Part shown: one piece after another, positions 1 through 6,183 of the stretch
Position numbering within the stretch: the stretch's first letter is position 1
How the letters are laid out: each line of letters begins with the position of its first letter
Assembly (NCBI GenBank): GCA_947630635.1
Contig: CANRIJ010000027.1
Span: 1-14,366 of the forward strand
Length of the DNA stretch: 14,366 nucleotides
DNA from: an uncultured Spirochaetaceae bacterium
GTDB lineage: Bacteria > Spirochaetota > Spirochaetia > Sphaerochaetales > Sphaerochaetaceae
Direction of reading: 5' to 3'
The notes under the pieces: generated by a model
What the model was told of the DNA's origin: nothing
The model's database searches: none
What the model saw: the letters and a program-made list of their open reading frames with translations, nothing else
Made by a program: the position numbers and the translations under genes

Positions 1-277
1 CCTTATCAAGATCAATTACCCCGCTGACTTCAAATACGACAGTTCTTGGACCCTCTGCCTCTAGAGCCTCTCTTAGAGATCCAGGTCCATTTGCATTTAA
101 GTTGGTGACCTTGATGATTCTGCCGTCTAGGCCTCCTCTGGTGTCTGCACCCCATCCCATTGGAGTCATTCCCCAATTTGGAATGTCGTCAGAAAAGAGC
201 AATGAGGAAGCAAAGAGCGTAAATAAGAGCGTAAGAAGTACTCTTAATGCTTTTTTAAATGATGAGTTCTTCAACAT
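1..277 (-). CDS. Secreted pectate lyase-like protein (PL1 type), N-terminal part, cut by window edge
   Basis: I translated this from the reverse strand; 92 residues are visible before the left edge. Residues 1-29 form a signal peptide: lysines near the start, a Leu/Phe-rich core, and probable cleavage near SLLFS/DD. After it comes a stretch typical of the start of polysaccharide lyase family 1 (pectate lyase) beta-helix proteins: WGADTRGG, then KVTNLNANGPGSLREALEAE and RTVVFEVSGVIDL. By family knowledge such proteins cleave pectin or related uronans outside the cell or in the periplasm. The catalytic part is outside the window, so the activity is inferred. An AGGAGG Shine-Dalgarno lies 3 nt before the ATG; the next codon, TTG, would be better spaced. 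It lies 87 nt downstream of potC in the same direction with its own ribosome site. A related PL1-fold adhesin or non-enzymatic beta-helix protein is possible. Confidence 0.7.
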   Translation of the reverse strand, partial: MLKNSSFKKALRVLLTLLFTLFASSLLFSDDIPNWGMTPMGWGADTRGGLDGRIIKVTNLNANGPGSLREALEAEGPRTVVFEVSGVIDLDK

Positions 278-364
278 TTTCCTCCTATAAAAGATAAAAA
301 AAGTCTAAAGCCTCATCATAGTCTCTTAAAGTGACAGATTAGTGTTTCTATGGACAGTTTTTGT

Positions 365-1174
365 CTATGCAGATGCTGCGACAGTCTTAAGAAATTTTTT
401 GAAGATTATTGTCATTAGCATTATGCCTATGATCATAATAAATGAGAGTGCATTGATAAGCGGACTCACGCCATATCTGATAGATGAGTAGATATAGAGT
501 GGGAGGGTGGAAGAACCGGGACCCGATACAAAGAACGTGATAACAAAGTCCTCGAGCGACATCGTTATAGTTATTAGGAGACTCGACATAACAGCTGGCA
601 CTATGGATGGGACTACTACTTTTGTAAGTGTCTTTACCTCACTTGCTCCAAGGTCTCTTGCAGCTTCTACTATGGAGTAGTCAAAGTCATCAAGTCTTGA
701 TGATACCAGCATCAGAACAAATGGTAGGTTGAAGGTCGTATGGGCTATATAGATAGTGAATTTTCCAAGAGGTATATTGACTGCCGAGAAGAAGATAAGC
801 ATCGATATTCCGATTATGACCTCGGGGAGAATCATAGGCATATAGCTGATTGTGGATATATATGTCTTGCCCTTGAATTGGTACCACTTGATTCCGATTG
901 CAGCGAGTGTTCCCAAGAGTGTTGCAGTGAAGCTGGATGTGAGGGCAATCAAAACAGAGTTGCCAAAGGCTATCCACAGGTCTGGCGATGAGGTGAAGAG
1001 CTCTTTATACCACTTCAAAGAGAAGGCTGTGAATGTCGTTCCCTTATCTTCGTTGAAAGAGTAGATTGCCACAACAACAAGCGGTATGAAGAGAAAAAAT
1101 AGAGTGAGAATCAAAACTATATTGGAGTATGTCAGGCGAGAGGATCTCGAAGGGTAGTATTTTGCTTTTCTCAT
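365..1174 (-). CDS. potC: Spermidine/putrescine ABC transporter permease PotC
   Basis: 269-residue inner-membrane permease of a polyamine-type ABC importer; it would pair with PotB to form the channel driven by PotA. There are six hydrophobic segments, the first around residues 18-39, and the cytoplasmic EAA loop (EAARDLGASEV, about residues 170-180) that docks on the ATPase. The frame is open further upstream to 1336, but I chose the ATG at 1174. It forms an ATGA overlap with the potB stop, has AAGGAG 9 nt upstream, and gives the usual PotC length; the extra 54 residues would be antisense-like hydrophilic sequence inside potB. It is the last gene of potABC. No potD follows within the window. 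Ligand could be spermidine, putrescine or another small cation; sequence alone does not decide. Confidence 0.9.
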   Translation of the reverse strand: MRKAKYYPSRSSRLTYSNIVLILTLFFLFIPLVVVAIYSFNEDKGTTFTAFSLKWYKELFTSSPDLWIAFGNSVLIALTSSFTATLLGTLAAIGIKWYQFKGKTYISTISYMPMILPEVIIGISMLIFFSAVNIPLGKFTIYIAHTTFNLPFVLMLVSSRLDDFDYSIVEAARDLGASEVKTLTKVVVPSIVPAVMSSLLITITMSLEDFVITFFVSGPGSSTLPLYIYSSIRYGVSPLINALSFIMIIGIMLMTIIFKKFLKTVAASA

Positions 1175-2094
1175 AGCGCTACGCTCCTTACGCCCTTTGA
1201 GTCTTTTGTGCTTTTCTCTTTTATCGGCTTTGCCTGATTGAGCTCTGCATTCTTGCTGCTTGATTTCATCATCCATAGAACTCCAACCATGGATATTGCG
1301 GTCAAAACTACAGAGAATGATGCCGATAGAGGCCAATTTCTGGTCTTTTGGACCTGGTCTACTATGATGTTTCCAACCATTGTGGAGTCCATTCCTCCGA
1401 CTAAGAGAGGAACAGTATAGGATCCGAATATCGGAATGAAGGTAAAGACAAGAGCGGTTGCTATTCCGCTTTTGATGTTTGGAATTAGCACTCTCATGAA
1501 TGCAGAGAGCTTATTTGCTCCAAGGTCTCTTGCTGCATCTAAAAGAGAGAAGTCAAACTTATCGATTATCGTGAAGATCGGAAGAATTGCAAATGGCAGA
1601 TACATATATACAAGCACCAAGAGTACCGATCCATGGTTGTAAATAAGCGAGAGCGGCTCATCGATAATATTAAGCGACATCAGAATAGAATTTATGAAGC
1701 CGTCTGATGAAAGGATATTCATCCAGGCAAATATCCTTATGAGGCTATTTGTCCAGAATGGGATTATGACCATAGCCAAGAAGAGTGTCTGGTGTTTTGA
1801 CTTGGCCATTGCGTAGCCGCATGGAATTGCAAGAAATATGCATATGAAGGTGGATACTACGCTAATCCAGACTGTTCTCCAGATTACTCTGAGGAAGTTT
1901 GGATTGAAGATCTGAGAGTATGCAGAGAGGTCAAATTCATTTACCACTCCGCCATATAGCCCCTTCTTCATGAAGGAGTAGGATAGAATAATCAATAGCG
2001 GTACTACAAAGAAGACAGTGAACCAGATGCCCATAGGGAAGGAGTAGCTTGTTCCAAGAATCGCGCTTCTTTTCTTGTCGATTCTTCTTCCCAT
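1171..2094 (-). CDS. potB: Spermidine/putrescine ABC transporter permease PotB
   Basis: 307-residue inner-membrane permease, partner of PotC. It has a hydrophobic segment at about residues 21-40, further segments around 72-95, 103-130, 156-178, 211-235 and near 260-280, and an EAA loop DAARDLGANKLSAFMRVLIP (about 186-205) for contact with PotA. Its ATG overlaps the last base of the potA stop (TGATG) and is preceded by AAGGAG. Its stop overlaps the potC start (ATGA), so the three genes are translationally coupled. The C-terminal tail after about residue 285 is Lys/Ser-rich and cytoplasmic. Family assignment is firm; the transported polyamine is not determined by sequence. Confidence 0.9.
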   Translation of the reverse strand: MGRRIDKKRSAILGTSYSFPMGIWFTVFFVVPLLIILSYSFMKKGLYGGVVNEFDLSAYSQIFNPNFLRVIWRTVWISVVSTFICIFLAIPCGYAMAKSKHQTLFLAMVIIPFWTNSLIRIFAWMNILSSDGFINSILMSLNIIDEPLSLIYNHGSVLLVLVYMYLPFAILPIFTIIDKFDFSLLDAARDLGANKLSAFMRVLIPNIKSGIATALVFTFIPIFGSYTVPLLVGGMDSTMVGNIIVDQVQKTRNWPLSASFSVVLTAISMVGVLWMMKSSSKNAELNQAKPIKEKSTKDSKGVRSVAL

Positions 2095-3251
2095 CAGTCC
2101 TTCTCCTTAACTAGGTATCCATCGACTGCTCTCCATGCAATTGCAACTGAGTCCTTCCATTCGATCTCAGGACCCTCATCTAGATATGTCGTGTGCTGCT
2201 TGAAGACTTTTACTATGGTTTTGTTGTCAAGCTCAACATAGAATTTGGACTGGAAGCCAGAGTAGACTGGTTCCTTTACGATCCCATGAAAGAGATTTCG
2301 GTGGTGTCCAAGCGATACTCTCTCCTCAGATAGGACTATCTGGATTTTCTCGGGTCTGATTGTGAACTGAAGATGAGACCCAACCTCCTGATCCTCGTAG
2401 TCCGTTACCCAGATATCTGCTGCAAGACTTGGGACGCTGACTTTGATTATGTATTCTTGGCTATCTTCATCATATTCTGAGGACAAAACAGTGCAGTCAA
2501 AGATATTTGTTTCCCCAATAAAGCGAGCGACAAAGTCGGTTGCAGGAGCCTCATAGATCTCATACGGAGTTCCGATTTGAAGAACCCTTCCATGATTCAT
2601 TACTGCAATTCTGTCTGAAACCGATAGCGCTTCCGCCTGATCGTGGGTGACATAGATGAATGTGATTCCGACTTTGTCATGTATCTCATCAAGCTCAACT
2701 AGGAGGTTTTGCCTTAGCTTTGCGTCCAGTGCCGATAGTGGCTCATCCAAGAGGAGAACCGATGGCTCGTTAATAAGCGCTCTTGCAATTGCGACTCTCT
2801 GCTTCTGACCCCCCGAGAGCATATTTGGCTTTTTATGTATATGCTCATCTAGCTGAACAAGAGAGACATATTTTCTGACCATCTTGTCTATCTGGTTTTT
2901 TGGTATCTTTTTCAGCTTTAGGGGAAAAGCGATATTGTCATAGACAGATAGGTGGGGAAAGAGGGCATAGGTCTGGAAGACCGTGTTGCTGCTTCTCTTC
3001 TCTGGAGGGAGGGATAGGATGTTCTTGTCATCAAATAGCACCTCGCCCTTATCGGGGGAATCAAAGCCAGCTATGATTCTCAAGAGCGTTGTCTTTCCGC
3101 ATCCCGATGGGCCTAGGAGAGAGAAGAACTCTCCCTTTTCAATCTTCATGCTGACTTCATCAAGCGCCTTGAATCCATCCTCGTATTCTCGTGTGATGTC
3201 TTTTACAGTAACCGATACCCCTTTCTTGGGTGTGGCAACCAGAGATTCCAA
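2094..3251 (-). CDS. potA: Spermidine/putrescine ABC transporter ATPase PotA (TTG start)
   Basis: ATP-binding subunit that drives the PotBC channel at the inner face of the membrane. It has all ABC motifs: Walker A GPSGCGKTT (about residues 47-55), Q-loop in VFQTYALFPH, signature LSGGQKQR (about 145-152), Walker B LLLDEP and the switch His in YVTHDQ. About 150 C-terminal residues form the TOBE-like regulatory domain of the PotA/MalK class (IRPEKI motif). A TTG at 3275 could also open the frame, but AAGGAGG at 3260-3266 sits inside that extension and 8 nt before the TTG at 3251. I therefore prefer 3251, giving 385 residues. There is no in-frame ATG before the ABC core. First gene of potABC, with a probable promoter at 3309-3337. 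Confidence 0.88.
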   Translation of the reverse strand: MESLVATPKKGVSVTVKDITREYEDGFKALDEVSMKIEKGEFFSLLGPSGCGKTTLLRIIAGFDSPDKGEVLFDDKNILSLPPEKRSSNTVFQTYALFPHLSVYDNIAFPLKLKKIPKNQIDKMVRKYVSLVQLDEHIHKKPNMLSGGQKQRVAIARALINEPSVLLLDEPLSALDAKLRQNLLVELDEIHDKVGITFIYVTHDQAEALSVSDRIAVMNHGRVLQIGTPYEIYEAPATDFVARFIGETNIFDCTVLSSEYDEDSQEYIIKVSVPSLAADIWVTDYEDQEVGSHLQFTIRPEKIQIVLSEERVSLGHHRNLFHGIVKEPVYSGFQSKFYVELDNKTIVKVFKQHTTYLDEGPEIEWKDSVAIAWRAVDGYLVKEKD

Positions 3252-3259
3252 TAATTTCC

Positions 3260-3266
3260 CCTCCTT
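3260..3266 (-). promoter_or_regulatory. Shine-Dalgarno AAGGAGG that sets the potA start
   Basis: The reverse strand reads AAGGAGG here, 8 nt before a TTG at 3251. This near-perfect site lies downstream of the alternative TTG at 3275, which has no comparable purine-rich site. It argues for initiation at 3251. Confidence 0.65.
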
Positions 3267-3308
3267 GGAATTCAACCAGTTCTTGCTTTTTTAATAAACT
3301 GCACGTTT

Positions 3309-3337
3309 TTTATAAAACAAAAGGGGCTCTAAGTAAA
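3309..3337 (-). promoter_or_regulatory. Probable sigma-70 type promoter of potABC
   Basis: On the reverse strand TTTACT (3337-3332, 4/6 to the -35 consensus) is followed after exactly 17 nt by TATAAA (3314-3309, 5/6 to the -10). Transcription would start near 3302, leaving a leader of about 50 nt before the potA TTG. Seen by eye; no start-site data. Confidence 0.5.
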
Positions 3338-3534
3338 CATAAAAAAACCAAAATCGGCAAAATAATTGAGAAAAATATTTCCAGCTAAAATAACTCATTA
3401 TGAGATAAAGAATTGTATATTGTGTTTTTTGATGATTTGACGTGGTGTTTTTTAGCTAAAGCATTCTTTTCGGTGCTCAATGGGGAATTTTTTCTCATAT
3501 TTGGGCTTTGGCTCTCGATTTTGTTTTTTTGGCT

Positions 3535-3563
3535 TTGGCTATGGGCCTTATTTCTGTTAGATT
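3535..3563 (+). promoter_or_regulatory. Possible extended -10 promoter for the 47-residue gene
   Basis: TTGGCT (3535-3540, 4/6) lies 17 nt before TAGATT (3558-3563, 4/6), which is preceded by TGT, the TGn of an extended -10. The start would be near 3570, about 29 nt before the ATG. Weak boxes, so tentative. Confidence 0.35.
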
Positions 3564-3598
3564 TACACTAGAATGCATATTTGATGAGGAGGAGAATT

Positions 3599-3742
3599 AT
3601 GCTTACAAAAGAAGAGCTTGAAAGCTATAAGAAAGCAACTTATGACAAGATGAGAAAAGAGCAGGACGTTATTGAGAAGTCGAATCAGCCTCTTGAGCTG
3701 AAAGAAGAGAGAGATGTGATCGACTTCATGGAGAAAGACTGA
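3599..3742 (+). CDS. Small highly charged protein, 47 residues, unknown
   Basis: A short plus-strand gene: ATG after a strong GAGGAG site (GATGAGGAGGAGAATTATG), 47 codons, TGA at 3740-3742. The product begins MLTKEELESYKKATYDKMRK and ends RDVIDFMEKD. It is almost entirely charged and polar residues, likely one or two amphipathic helices, with no Cys, Trp, signal peptide or membrane segment. It looks cytoplasmic. I recognise no family. The strong ribosome site and the Lys/Glu-rich composition shared with neighbouring genes argue it is real. It sits 187 nt upstream of the zinc-ribbon gene on the same strand, and the gap holds no other gene I can support. A longer reverse-strand frame covering it (3563-3937) has no ribosome site and a low-complexity product, so I treat that as a shadow. 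Confidence 0.6.
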   Translation: MLTKEELESYKKATYDKMRKEQDVIEKSNQPLELKEERDVIDFMEKD

Positions 3743-3929
3743 TTCTCTTTTACCGCGAAGCGATAGCTGGATAATTGATTGATAGGGGCGAAAGGCACTG
3801 AAGAATTGATTTTCCTTTCTCTTAAATAGTGATAAGAAGCTATCTAATGAGGCGGAAATAAGTTCTTGTGGTTGAACCTTTTCGCTCTTTCTATTATTCT
3901 CTTTGCTATCAAATATTTGAGGAGTGAAT

Positions 3930-4100
3930 ATGTCCAAATCACATAGAGGCGCAGGAATCAGAGATCAGTTCAATAATGGCAGAGCAGAGTGCCCAGTTTG
4001 CCACAGAACTGCTATCAAATGCCTATATGAAAGGGAAATCGATGGAGCAAAGGTAAAGGTCTGCAAGACCTGCAATGCCATGCTCTCCAAGAATAAGTAA
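3930..4100 (+). CDS. Small zinc-ribbon protein, 56 residues
   Basis: The ATG follows TTGAGGAGTGAAT, a good Shine-Dalgarno. The 56-residue product starts MSKSHRGAGIRDQFNNGRAE and carries two knuckles, CPVC (residues 21-24) and CKTC (45-48), spaced 20 residues apart, so one zinc ribbon would fill most of the protein. The N-terminus is basic and the fold resembles small ribosome- or nucleic-acid-binding zinc ribbons, but I cannot name a function. I recall similar small proteins in spirochaete genomes next to yicC and cytidylate kinase; that is memory, not a search. Its TAA overlaps the next ATG (TAATG), so the downstream 140-residue protein is probably translationally coupled to it. Too short to be called by length-limited gene finders. 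Confidence 0.78.
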   Translation: MSKSHRGAGIRDQFNNGRAECPVCHRTAIKCLYEREIDGAKVKVCKTCNAMLSKNK

Positions 4101-4522
4101 TGTCCTTTTTCAGAAAGAGCAAAATAGAAGTCTCAAAAGAAGTGAGGGAGATTTACTCATCTCCCTCATTTTCGTATCAAATAGGTCCATCTTATATTGT
4201 CTCATCTCCTCAGGAGCTTAGAGACATCATCGAGAAGAACAACAGACCGGTTGTGCTTCTCTTTCCATCTGTTCAGCTCTTTGAGTATCCGCATGAATAC
4301 GAGAAGGCGCTCTCGATGTGCTCCTTCTTGATAGTTGCAGCCGAGGATGATAGAAAGGAGATCAAAGACTTCGTGAAGAGAATGGAGAGAAAGGTCTTCT
4401 CTCCAGTTCAGAAGACAATCAGCGGGGTCTTGATTTCAAAGAGCCAGAGAGAGGCACTCTCTATCTCGTCTTCTATGAATGCCGAAGCCGAGGGTAGAAT
4501 AATTACGGTTTATTTGAGGTGA
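4100..4522 (+). CDS. Conserved-looking hypothetical protein, 140 residues
   Basis: I do not recognise the family. The start ATG shares a base with the stop of the zinc-ribbon gene (TAATG) and has no Shine-Dalgarno of its own, so it depends on coupling. The product looks like a small soluble alpha/beta protein: a basic N-terminus (MSFFRKSK), a helix at about 32-46 (SSPQELRDIIEKNN), a hydrophobic strand RPVVLLFPSV (about 49-58), a second hydrophobic stretch SFLIVAAEDD, a Lys/Arg-rich helix (KEIKDFVKRMERK) and a terminal strand IITVYLR. It has no signal peptide or membrane segment. yicC begins 3 nt after its stop. Tight linkage to the zinc-ribbon gene and yicC suggests a role in RNA or translation, but that is guilt by association only. 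Confidence 0.7.
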   Translation: MSFFRKSKIEVSKEVREIYSSPSFSYQIGPSYIVSSPQELRDIIEKNNRPVVLLFPSVQLFEYPHEYEKALSMCSFLIVAAEDDRKEIKDFVKRMERKVFSPVQKTISGVLISKSQREALSISSSMNAEAEGRIITVYLR

Positions 4523-4525
4523 CGT

Positions 4526-5410
4526 ATGAAGAGTATGACTGGCTATGCCCATAGAAGCTATATTTCAGAGGACTACAAGGTCGAAGTTGAGCTAAAGAGC
4601 TACAATAGCAGATTCTTGGAGATTTCCCATTCAATTAGTCCCCATCTACAGAAATATGAGAGTAAAATAGACTCTTTGCTGAAAGAGAGGTTCAAAAGGG
4701 GGCATATCGATGTGATTATCAGGTGCAAGGCCTATAAGAGCAGAGTCAAGTATATAGTCGATGATAATCTCGTAGAATCTCTTTCTATGGCTTTTAGAGG
4801 GATCTGCAATACAGCAATGAGACTCGATATCTCAAGCGATATTCATCCTAAGCTAAGTGATTATCTCTCCCAAGAGGGAGTATTGGCAATTGAGAAGGAT
4901 GATGGAGATGATCCATATCTAAGCGGACTAATGGAGGCTCTTGAGGGTGCAATAGAGGATCTTGAGACTGAGCGATGTAGAGAGGGAGAGGGCACAAGAG
5001 AGTCTTTATTTTCTCTGGGCGATGAAGTCAAAAGCGCTCTTAAGGAGATTGAGAATAAGGACTCAACACTGGAAGGCCACTACAGGGAGCTTCTTGAGAG
5101 AAAATACAGAGAGCTCACTGATAAAGAGGCAGAGGATAGCATTCTCTTTATGGAGGAGCTTGGTGTGATTTTGGTTAAATACTCCATCAATGAGGAAGTC
5201 TCTCGTCTCAAGGTGCACCTTGACGAGTACTTCAGGCTTCTTGATGAGAAGGGGCCAGTTGGAAAGCGCCTTGATTTTATCTCTCAGGAGATGAATAGGG
5301 AGTGCAATACAATTGCATCAAAGAGCCAATTGGCTGAGATAAATCTTCTTGTAGTAAAAATGAAGGATGCGATAGAGAATATTAGGGAGCAGGTTAGAAA
5401 CGCAGAATGA
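4526..5410 (+). CDS. yicC: YicC/YloC family endoribonuclease
   Basis: 294 residues, the usual family length. The N-terminus MKSMTGYAHRS and the following VEVELKSYNSRFLEIS are hallmarks of the YicC/YloC family. So is the C-terminal block GKRLDFISQEMNRECNTI (about residues 246-263) followed by ASKS. The middle is long and helical with many charged residues. In studied bacteria YicC proteins are metal-dependent endoribonucleases involved in RNA turnover, acting in the cytoplasm. GAGGTGA lies 6 nt before the ATG, and the stop overlaps the cytidylate kinase start (ATGA). The position directly before a nucleotide monophosphate kinase matches the common yicC-gmk type of arrangement, though here the kinase is of the CMP type. 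Confidence 0.88.
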   Translation: MKSMTGYAHRSYISEDYKVEVELKSYNSRFLEISHSISPHLQKYESKIDSLLKERFKRGHIDVIIRCKAYKSRVKYIVDDNLVESLSMAFRGICNTAMRLDISSDIHPKLSDYLSQEGVLAIEKDDGDDPYLSGLMEALEGAIEDLETERCREGEGTRESLFSLGDEVKSALKEIENKDSTLEGHYRELLERKYRELTDKEAEDSILFMEELGVILVKYSINEEVSRLKVHLDEYFRLLDEKGPVGKRLDFISQEMNRECNTIASKSQLAEINLLVVKMKDAIENIREQVRNAE

Positions 5411-5934
5411 GAATAGCAATTTCGGGTCGATCGGGTTGTGGAAATACAACAGTATCAAAGCTTTTGGGTACTATCATGGGGTTTCCTGTGATCAATTTCA
5501 CGTTCAGGCAGATGGCAGAGGAGAGGAGAATAGACTTCTGGGATTTCTGTGCTTTGGCTGAAAGAGACTTCAATATAGACAGAGAGCTTGATAGGCGCCA
5601 GGTTGAGATGGCGATGAAGGAAAAGAATGCAATTCTTGCCTCCCGCCTGGCAATTTGGATGCTAAAAAGCGCTGATTTGAAGGTATATATAGATGTATCT
5701 GCAAATGTGAGGGCAGAGAGAATCCAAAGGAGAGAGGGTGGCACTCTTGAAAAGAGGCTTGAGGAGACGCTTTCAAGAGATGAGAAAGACCACAATAGAT
5801 ACCTCGCAATCTATGGCATCGATAACTACGAGTTTAAGAATGTCGCCGATTTGGTTGTAAATGGCGATAATCTCAATCCTGAGGAGATTGCTAAGTTAAT
5901 TCAGAGAAAGGCTTTAGAGCTTGGCACTTGCTGA
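5407..5934 (+). CDS. cmk: Archaeal-type cytidylate kinase with altered P-loop
   Basis: 175 residues, matching the short archaeal-type (d)CMP kinase rather than the ~220-residue common bacterial form. It should phosphorylate CMP/dCMP with ATP in the cytoplasm. The glycine-rich loop is GRSGCGNTT (residues 7-15): the Walker A lysine position (13) is Asn. The CMP-side block FRQMAEERRID followed by ERDFNIDRELDRR (about 33-64) and the lid/C-terminal block RDEKDHNRYLAIYGIDNYE (124-142) fit the family well. It overlaps yicC by 4 nt (ATGA) with no strong ribosome site of its own, so it is coupled. My recollection is that spirochaete homologues share the Asn form, which would make it lineage-typical rather than decay. 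Catalytic activity is therefore likely but not provable here. Confidence 0.82.
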   Translation: MRIAISGRSGCGNTTVSKLLGTIMGFPVINFTFRQMAEERRIDFWDFCALAERDFNIDRELDRRQVEMAMKEKNAILASRLAIWMLKSADLKVYIDVSANVRAERIQRREGGTLEKRLEETLSRDEKDHNRYLAIYGIDNYEFKNVADLVVNGDNLNPEEIAKLIQRKALELGTC

Positions 5935-5956
5935 GATGGGCATATTTTCTTATAAT
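5928..5956 (+). promoter_or_regulatory. Probable internal promoter for rpoZ-miaA
   Basis: TTGCTG (5928-5933), at the very end of the kinase gene, is followed after 17 nt by a perfect TATAAT (5951-5956). The start would be near 5963, about 20 nt before rpoZ. The -35 is weak (3/6), but the -10 and spacing are ideal. Confidence 0.5.
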
Positions 5957-5982
5957 TCTAAAGCTGTCGACAAGGAGAGCTG

Positions 5983-6183
5983 ATGAAAATTCCACTTGAG
6001 AAACTAATAGACAATGACTCAAATGTATACGAGATGACTTGCGTTGCAATCAAAGAGGCCGATATCTACTCTGCTACTGATACTGGCAAGGATATCGAGG
6101 CTAGAGGCGACAAGATTGTCTCTGTAGTCTTAACACGCGCTCTCAACAATGAGATTGAATACACAGAGGGCAAATCAAAGTAA
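5983..6183 (+). CDS. rpoZ: RNA polymerase omega subunit
   Basis: 66 residues starting MKIPLEKLIDNDSNVYEMT. This resembles the short omega subunits of spirochaetes (PLEKL, NVYE, C-A-I-K, then a helix leading to VSVVLTRALNNEIEY). Omega binds the beta-prime subunit and helps polymerase assembly. AAGGAGAG lies about 6 nt before the ATG. It has its own probable promoter and is followed by miaA, whose preferred start overlaps its last 35 nt. Identification rests on residue pattern, length and the usual cmk/yicC/rpoZ neighbourhood; it is less certain than the enzymes. Confidence 0.75.
   Translation: MKIPLEKLIDNDSNVYEMTCVAIKEADIYSATDTGKDIEARGDKIVSVVLTRALNNEIEYTEGKSK

Larger units (their letters stand above)
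3252..3598. other. AT-rich divergent intergenic region
   Basis: No credible gene was found between potA (leftward) and the 47-residue gene (rightward). It holds the potA leader and promoter. It also holds a perfect short dyad CTCAT-T-ATGAG (3394-3404), two identical GGCTTTGGCT copies (3504-3513 and 3531-3540), many T and A runs, and a possible rightward promoter at 3535-3563. The dyad and repeats could be regulator sites or chance in biased sequence. No riboswitch or RNA motif was recognised. Confidence 0.5.

Noticed and set aside
1175..1336. 54-residue N-terminal extension of potC
   Set aside because: It lies inside potB and is unlike any PotC N-terminus. The ATG at 1174 has a Shine-Dalgarno and the typical ATGA coupling.
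3743..3929. Possible structured RNA between the 47-residue and zinc-ribbon genes
   Set aside because: I checked for SRP RNA, tmRNA, preQ1 and c-di-GMP-like motifs and saw only very short stems (CGCGAAGCG) and a repeated AATTGATT. A TATTAT at 3892-3897 has no well-spaced -35.
3563..3937. 124-residue reverse-strand open frame over the small plus-strand genes
   Set aside because: No ribosome site, a Phe/Leu/Ser-rich product typical of antisense frames, and it covers two short plus genes that have good ribosome sites.
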